Below, in pieces: positions 4,724 through 8,441 of a DNA stretch of 8,441 nucleotides. The first letter of the stretch is position 1, and every line of letters starts with the position of its first letter. The translations under genes and the position numbers were made by a program. The DNA lies in contig JAQBNJ010000070.1 of NCBI GenBank assembly GCA_028288645.1, positions 1-8,441 on the forward strand, given 5' to 3'. The notes beneath the pieces were generated by a model. The model ran no database searches. It saw nothing but the letters and a program-made list of their open reading frames with translations, and was not told the DNA's origin. Source of the stretch: Sediminibacterium sp. GTDB taxonomy: Bacteria; Bacteroidota; Bacteroidia; Chitinophagales; Chitinophagaceae.

Positions 4724-7246
4724 CTAACGGAGTAATTCATCTACTTTTTTAAATGCGTATCCTTCTTTTTTCAGATAACTGATTAACTCATCAAGCCTGT
4801 TATATAATTTATCTTTTCTTCTTGGATCTGTTCCGGCATGGATCAATAATACTACACCATTCAATCCGCCTTTTCGTGTTTCATTGAAACGTTTGATGTT
4901 GGTAATGATCTCATCACTGGTTCTGTATGACTTTCCCATTTCAGGATAAGTGTAGTCCCCATTACTGGTTGTACCGGGTGTAAAGCTGAATACTTTCATC
5001 CCAGCTCCACTCAACCATTTTGCTGTTTCATTATTCCACCATTCATAAGGGGGGATGAAAAAATGCGTAATGTCTCTTTGTTTTATCCCTGCATCCGACA
5101 TTGCGTTTCTACTTTTGGAAAGATCATTCAGCAACGAGTCTCGGGTTACTAAAGTGCTGTCGCGTTTTGTCCAGTCGTTATACAAAAGGTGCATATCCGA
5201 ATGTGAGCCCATTTCATTTTTTTGTTGATACAATCGTTTTATTCCGGGTTGAAATGTTTTGTTTCGGTAAAATCGTCCCGTAAAAAAGAAAGACCCATTT
5301 ACTGATTGCTTTTGTAAAGTATTGGCGATAGCTGTTAGTCCATCACCAAATTCATCACCGGTAAATACTAATGCGATTTCTTTTTTTGTTGAATCACCAC
5401 GAATAACAGCGCCTTGCGAAATTTGATATCCAGACGAATTTGCTGATTTTGATTTATTTGCTTCAGCTTCTTTAGCTGCCAACAAATAGATCAACGATGC
5501 CGTCCCATCCATCGTTGGCTCATTCGTGCTATAATCACCATAATCATCATGATACACCGCGAGGTTGCTTTGAAACTCTGCGTATTCATCCGCATCTTTT
5601 AGAGTAATACCAATCAACCCGCTGTAAATAGAAGTGTATACGGGTCCATCCACTAATCCGCCATCAATCGGATAGTTCTTAAGATGCGTAAATGCAGAAT
5701 GCGGATCAACAGGTGTATCACCATTAGATGGCAATCCATACACCATACTCGTTCCCCATGGATTGCAGCCGAATAACCAATCGAAATTTGCCTGCTGGAA
5801 TTCTGCAAACTGCTTATCGCCGGTTAACTGCTCATACCAATAACATTGTGTGGCGAATGAAGTGGTGAGATTATTGCTGCACCAGATGAAAGGAATACCA
5901 CGGTAGAATGCATTTGTTTTTGCTTTGTTCCATACATTCTCAATCCCCTGTTTGTAAAAATTGATGATAGTATCGCGGCGATTATTATTTCCAAGTTGCC
6001 TTGCCAATTCGTAATGTCCTATATTAACAAAAGGATACCATTGATAATGTTTGGCCGTATCTGCACCGAGCCAGGGCGTAACCGGTTCCTGAATGGCATA
6101 TGCAAATGCACGGTTTATTCCGCTGCTGCTGTTCCAGTCCAAACTGGTGATTAGTTGGAGCGTATTTATATTCGCCGCAGCCAATTCCATATCATCTACC
6201 CAGTTATCTTCTGCATAGATATAAGGAGAGCGAACTGATGCTGTCTGGCTCACACCGGGATGCGCAAGGGCAAAATTCCAGGCACCCATCGCTTTATCAT
6301 ACAATAATTTTGTATAGGTATTGTCTTTCCCGTTAAACATTGAATACCCTAACGCGAACGCACTCGCAAATTTCCCCGCCGTTGATGCCCCGCCCGTTGA
6401 AGCATTCATAAACTTCCCCCGTTGCTGTGGTTTACCGCTAACAAAATATACAGGCCGCTCAAATCCTTTTCCATAAAAATTATCTTCTTTGGGAATACGC
6501 ATACCCATATGATCGCGGTCATCGCCCAATTGATTGAACATCCAATCGGGTCGTGGGTTCATTTTGATCAGCCAGTCCAGTCCCCATTTTGCTTCATCCA
6601 GAACATCGGCCATGCCATTCTTTCCATCGAGCCCGTTTGCCTGTTTCTCATCACCAAACACTTTCGGAAAATCCCGGTAGGCTGCGAGTAAATGATAGGT
6701 TGCATTGGCAGATGTGGTGCTGTATTGCAGGTAATCGCTTGCATCGTGCCAGCCGCCGCTTACATCAATATGCGTGCTGTCGGGCATCGGGCCATACAAT
6801 GTGTAGCCATCATGTGTATGGCAACTGTCTTTCAGAAAAGGATTGAAACCGCTTCTTTGCTGGCGCATGTACCGCAAACAAAAATCTGCTGCGCCTTTAT
6901 ATACATCATCATTGATATCGAACACGGGTGATTGTGCATTGCCTGCACGTAAAAAATATTTGCCAGGTTTAATAAATGAAGAAAACTCCAGCCGGTAACT
7001 TTCTGTAAAAGGACCGTATGCACCGAATGCTTTACCGGCAGAATGCGTGTAGACTATTTTTTTTGTTATGGCATCAACCAGTTCAAAGCTTTTTATCTGA
7101 TCCTTTTTACTGCACCACACAGCGGTTTTGATGCTGTTGGTTGGATAGCCAAGTTGATTAATGCGGATCCATGATGTTTCCTGTGCATAAGCCTTACATA
7201 AGAGAACAGTAACAAAGAAAAAAATATAAACAGCGGCTCTTTTCAT
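4724..7246 (-). CDS. Secreted glycoside hydrolase family 9 protein with C-terminal polysaccharide-deacetylase-like domain
   Basis: This 840-residue protein has a signal peptide (1-21, cleavage at AYA-Q), an immunoglobulin-like CelD N-terminal domain (about 26-110, starting WIRINQLGYP), a GH9 catalytic (alpha/alpha)6 domain (about 114-590) and a deacetylase-like domain (about 612-838). GH9 evidence: GGWHDASD (164-171) supplies the paired Asp168/Asp171 that position the catalytic water, DPH (514-516) matches the family histidine motif, and the acid Glu576 lies in DYSTNEPTMDG. CE4 evidence: VFTGDE (627-632) in place of TFDD, HSDMH (682-686) as the metal-binding histidine pair, FFIPPYEWW (729-737) as motif 3 and LLIHAG (800-805) as motif 5. 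Motif 3 lacks the usual arginine. GH9 enzymes cleave beta-1,4 glucans or related polymers, and some release glucosamine; the fused domain suggests an acetylated substrate. The ATG at 7246 is chosen; the preceding codon is TTG. No lipobox or type IX secretion tail is evident. Confidence 0.9.
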   Translation of the reverse strand: MKRAAVYIFFFVTVLLCKAYAQETSWIRINQLGYPTNSIKTAVWCSKKDQIKSFELVDAITKKIVYTHSAGKAFGAYGPFTESYRLEFSSFIKPGKYFLRAGNAQSPVFDINDDVYKGAADFCLRYMRQQRSGFNPFLKDSCHTHDGYTLYGPMPDSTHIDVSGGWHDASDYLQYSTTSANATYHLLAAYRDFPKVFGDEKQANGLDGKNGMADVLDEAKWGLDWLIKMNPRPDWMFNQLGDDRDHMGMRIPKEDNFYGKGFERPVYFVSGKPQQRGKFMNASTGGASTAGKFASAFALGYSMFNGKDNTYTKLLYDKAMGAWNFALAHPGVSQTASVRSPYIYAEDNWVDDMELAAANINTLQLITSLDWNSSSGINRAFAYAIQEPVTPWLGADTAKHYQWYPFVNIGHYELARQLGNNNRRDTIINFYKQGIENVWNKAKTNAFYRGIPFIWCSNNLTTSFATQCYWYEQLTGDKQFAEFQQANFDWLFGCNPWGTSMVYGLPSNGDTPVDPHSAFTHLKNYPIDGGLVDGPVYTSIYSGLIGITLKDADEYAEFQSNLAVYHDDYGDYSTNEPTMDGTASLIYLLAAKEAEANKSKSANSSGYQISQGAVIRGDSTKKEIALVFTGDEFGDGLTAIANTLQKQSVNGSFFFTGRFYRNKTFQPGIKRLYQQKNEMGSHSDMHLLYNDWTKRDSTLVTRDSLLNDLSKSRNAMSDAGIKQRDITHFFIPPYEWWNNETAKWLSGAGMKVFSFTPGTTSNGDYTYPEMGKSYRTSDEIITNIKRFNETRKGGLNGVVLLIHAGTDPRRKDKLYNRLDELISYLKKEGYAFKKVDELLR

Positions 7247-7291
7247 CAAACTAATTTAAAATAAAGATACCTTCTTACCCGTTTAATTTTT

Positions 7292-7420
7292 TTTCACGCA
7301 AAGGCGCAAAGAAGCAAAGGCGCAAAGTGAGTTCGATTATCCCGATAGAAACATTACCTGCGGCAATATTAGATGGTTGATTTTCTTTGCGCCTTGGCAC
7401 CTTTGCGCCTTTGCGTGAAA
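7292..7420. repeat. Phased inverted repeat, four 8-bp CGCAAAGG words per arm, between divergent genes
   Basis: The 36-base arms 7292-7327 and 7385-7420 pair at 33 of 36 positions, with the first 20 bases perfect, around a 57-base loop. The left arm has words at 7297, 7305, 7313 and 7321 (CGCAAAGG, CGCAAAGA, AGCAAAGG, CGCAAAGT); the right arm mirrors them at 7385, 7393, 7401 and 7409. It occupies most of the 211-base gap between the divergently transcribed GH9 gene and FAH-family gene, ending 45 bases from one start codon and 37 from the other. Because neither neighbour ends here, a terminator role is unlikely. I recall such words as common intergenic repeats in Bacteroidota and some other phyla. 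Any promoter of either gene must lie in or beside the repeat. Confidence 0.85.
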
Positions 7421-7457
7421 CTTTCCACTAATTTCGCCTCTCAATTTGTTTGCCCCT

Positions 7458-8441
7458 ATGAAACTTGTTTCCTACCTCAACGACGGCCGTGACCAGTTAG
7501 CATTCCTGGTGGATGGACTTTTATTCGACTGCGATCTTTTACATCCCGAATTGCCCAACAGCATGAATATGTTCCTGCATTACTGGGATGATATGTATCC
7601 CATTGCGCAACAGGTAGATGCTGCCATTAAAAGCGGCCGGATCAGTAGTGAGCAAGGTGTTCCGATAGAAAGTATGGATCTGCTGGCGCCTGTTCCTTTT
7701 CCTACTTCGTGCAGGGATGGGTATGCGTTTCGCCAGCATGTTGCCGCTGCGAGAAGAAACCGTAAAGTTGAAATGATCCCTGAATTTGATCAATACCCCA
7801 TTTTTTATTTTACCAATCACCACAGCATTCAAGGCCCCGGCGAGATCAGATGCATGCCCGATCATTTTGAGAAACTCGATTTTGAACTGGAGGCCGCGAT
7901 CGTGATTTGTAAACAGGGAAGAAATATTACTGCGGAAGAAGCGGATCAACACATTGGCGGATTGATGATCATGAACGATATGAGCGCGCGCCGTTTGCAG
8001 ATGGAAGAAATGCTGCTCAACCTCGGCCCCGCAAAAGGAAAAGACTTTGCAACAGTGATCGGTCCCTGCCTCGTTACCTTAGATGAACTCGAAAGTTTTG
8101 AAGTTCCCTGCAAAGAGGGACATACAGGAAAGAACTGGAACCTTCCTATGAAGTGCCGGGTGAATGGTATACAGGTAAGCGATGGCAACCTCAGCGATAT
8201 GGACTGGACCTTCGCCGAGATCATCGAACGCTGCGCATACGGAACCGATATTCATCCCGGCGATGTAATTGGCAGTGGGACGGTTGGAACGGGTTGTTTT
8301 TTGGAGCTGAATGGAACAGGAAAGCTTTCTGATCCTGACTATACGGAACAATGGTTGCAGGAGGGTGATGTTGTAGAAATGGAAATAGAAGGAATCGGAA
8401 AACTGAGTAATACAATTGTGAAAGAGGAAAGTTCTTTTTCG
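7458..8441 (+). CDS. Fumarylacetoacetate hydrolase family protein (C-terminus truncated by window end)
   Basis: All 328 visible codons are open and no stop is reached; the family's usual length suggests only a few residues are missing. The start MKLVSYLNDGRDQLAFLVDG is typical of the family. Catalytic and metal residues by comparison with fumarylacetoacetase: Asp87 and His94 in RDGYAFRQHV (same 7-residue spacing as Asp126 and His133), Glu143 and Glu145 in LDFELEAAIV, and Asp174 in IMNDMSARRLQ. The signatures GPAKGKDFAT and HPGDVIGSGTVGTGCFLEL are also present. Members hydrolyse or decarboxylate beta-diketo or 2-keto acids with Mg2+ or Ca2+ in the cytoplasm. In Bacteroidota a close type often sits with tyrosine or homogentisate breakdown genes, but none is visible here, so substrate is open. 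The ATG at 7458 is the only good start; a weak TAATTTCG (7429-7436) is the nearest -7-like word. Confidence 0.9.
   Translation, partial: MKLVSYLNDGRDQLAFLVDGLLFDCDLLHPELPNSMNMFLHYWDDMYPIAQQVDAAIKSGRISSEQGVPIESMDLLAPVPFPTSCRDGYAFRQHVAAARRNRKVEMIPEFDQYPIFYFTNHHSIQGPGEIRCMPDHFEKLDFELEAAIVICKQGRNITAEEADQHIGGLMIMNDMSARRLQMEEMLLNLGPAKGKDFATVIGPCLVTLDELESFEVPCKEGHTGKNWNLPMKCRVNGIQVSDGNLSDMDWTFAEIIERCAYGTDIHPGDVIGSGTVGTGCFLELNGTGKLSDPDYTEQWLQEGDVVEMEIEGIGKLSNTIVKEESSFS

Noticed and set aside
4564..4752. A 62-residue plus-strand frame after the small acidic gene
   Set aside because: It is a translation of the inverted repeat and the 3' end of the convergent GH9 gene.
6422..7023. Overlapping short frames inside the GH9 gene
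   Set aside because: They are shadows of the GH9 coding sequence, with no independent start signals or domains.
7184..7246. Lipoprotein signal (LLCKAYAQ) in the GH9 protein
   Set aside because: The residues before the cysteine do not form a lipobox; cleavage at AYA-Q by signal peptidase I fits better.
7262..7269. Promoter of the GH9 gene (TATCTTTA on the minus strand)
   Set aside because: It has one mismatch, would leave a leader of only about ten bases and has no TTG at the right distance.
7292..7420. CRISPR array
   Set aside because: The repeated units are 8 bp, contiguous and arranged as one inverted pair; there are no regularly sized unique spacers.
7429..7436. Promoter of the FAH-family gene (TAATTTCG)
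   Set aside because: It has one mismatch to TAnnTTTG and no TTG at the 19-21 base spacing, so it is not listed as a feature.
7539..8415. Several minus-strand frames of 64-137 residues
   Set aside because: All are antisense to the FAH-family gene, whose catalytic motifs are intact along the whole stretch.

Overview
The window looks like a chromosomal segment of a Bacteroidota bacterium, most likely of the Chitinophagaceae type. The grounds are: outer-membrane beta-barrel proteins with an N-terminal carboxypeptidase-regulatory-like domain; promoter words of the Bacteroidota form TAnnTTTG with an upstream TTG; no strong Shine-Dalgarno sequences; and intergenic inverted repeats built from short phased words. 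The genus assignment is inference from sequence style, not a database match.

Layout. Positions 1-161 (minus) hold the N-terminal end of an outer-membrane beta-barrel protein. It is a close paralogue of the complete barrel protein at 316-3111 (minus), so the two form a tandem pair on one strand. A near-consensus promoter and a 16-bp perfect palindrome lie between them. Upstream, 3168-3391 (minus) holds an unlisted small gene for a two-helix membrane protein that appears broken by a single-base frameshift. Next is a 9-bp-phased inverted repeat (3437-3510), then a two-gene operon (3516-4159, minus) with a four-helix membrane protein and a 66-residue XRE-type repressor sharing an ATGA overlap. 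That operon has the best promoter in the window and a candidate operator on it.

A short acidic protein of unknown function (4289-4570, plus) is divergent from the operon. A second inverted repeat (4599-4716, 8-bp words) separates it from a convergent gene at 4724-7246 (minus). That gene encodes a secreted two-enzyme polypeptide: a family 9 glycoside hydrolase fused to a polysaccharide-deacetylase-like (CE4/NodB) domain. A third inverted repeat (7292-7420, four 8-bp words per arm) fills most of the divergent gap to a fumarylacetoacetate-hydrolase-family enzyme (7458 to beyond the window end, plus).

How the parts fit. The barrel pair and the GH9-deacetylase protein are envelope or exported products. 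No SusD, sigma/anti-sigma pair or transporter is present, so this is not a recognisable polysaccharide utilisation locus. The membrane protein and XRE regulator form a self-contained, probably autoregulated module. The FAH-family enzyme is cytosolic and unrelated to the rest. I found no RNA genes, CRISPR array, insertion sequence or prophage. The least explained elements are the frameshifted small membrane gene, the three phased palindromes and the membrane-XRE module.
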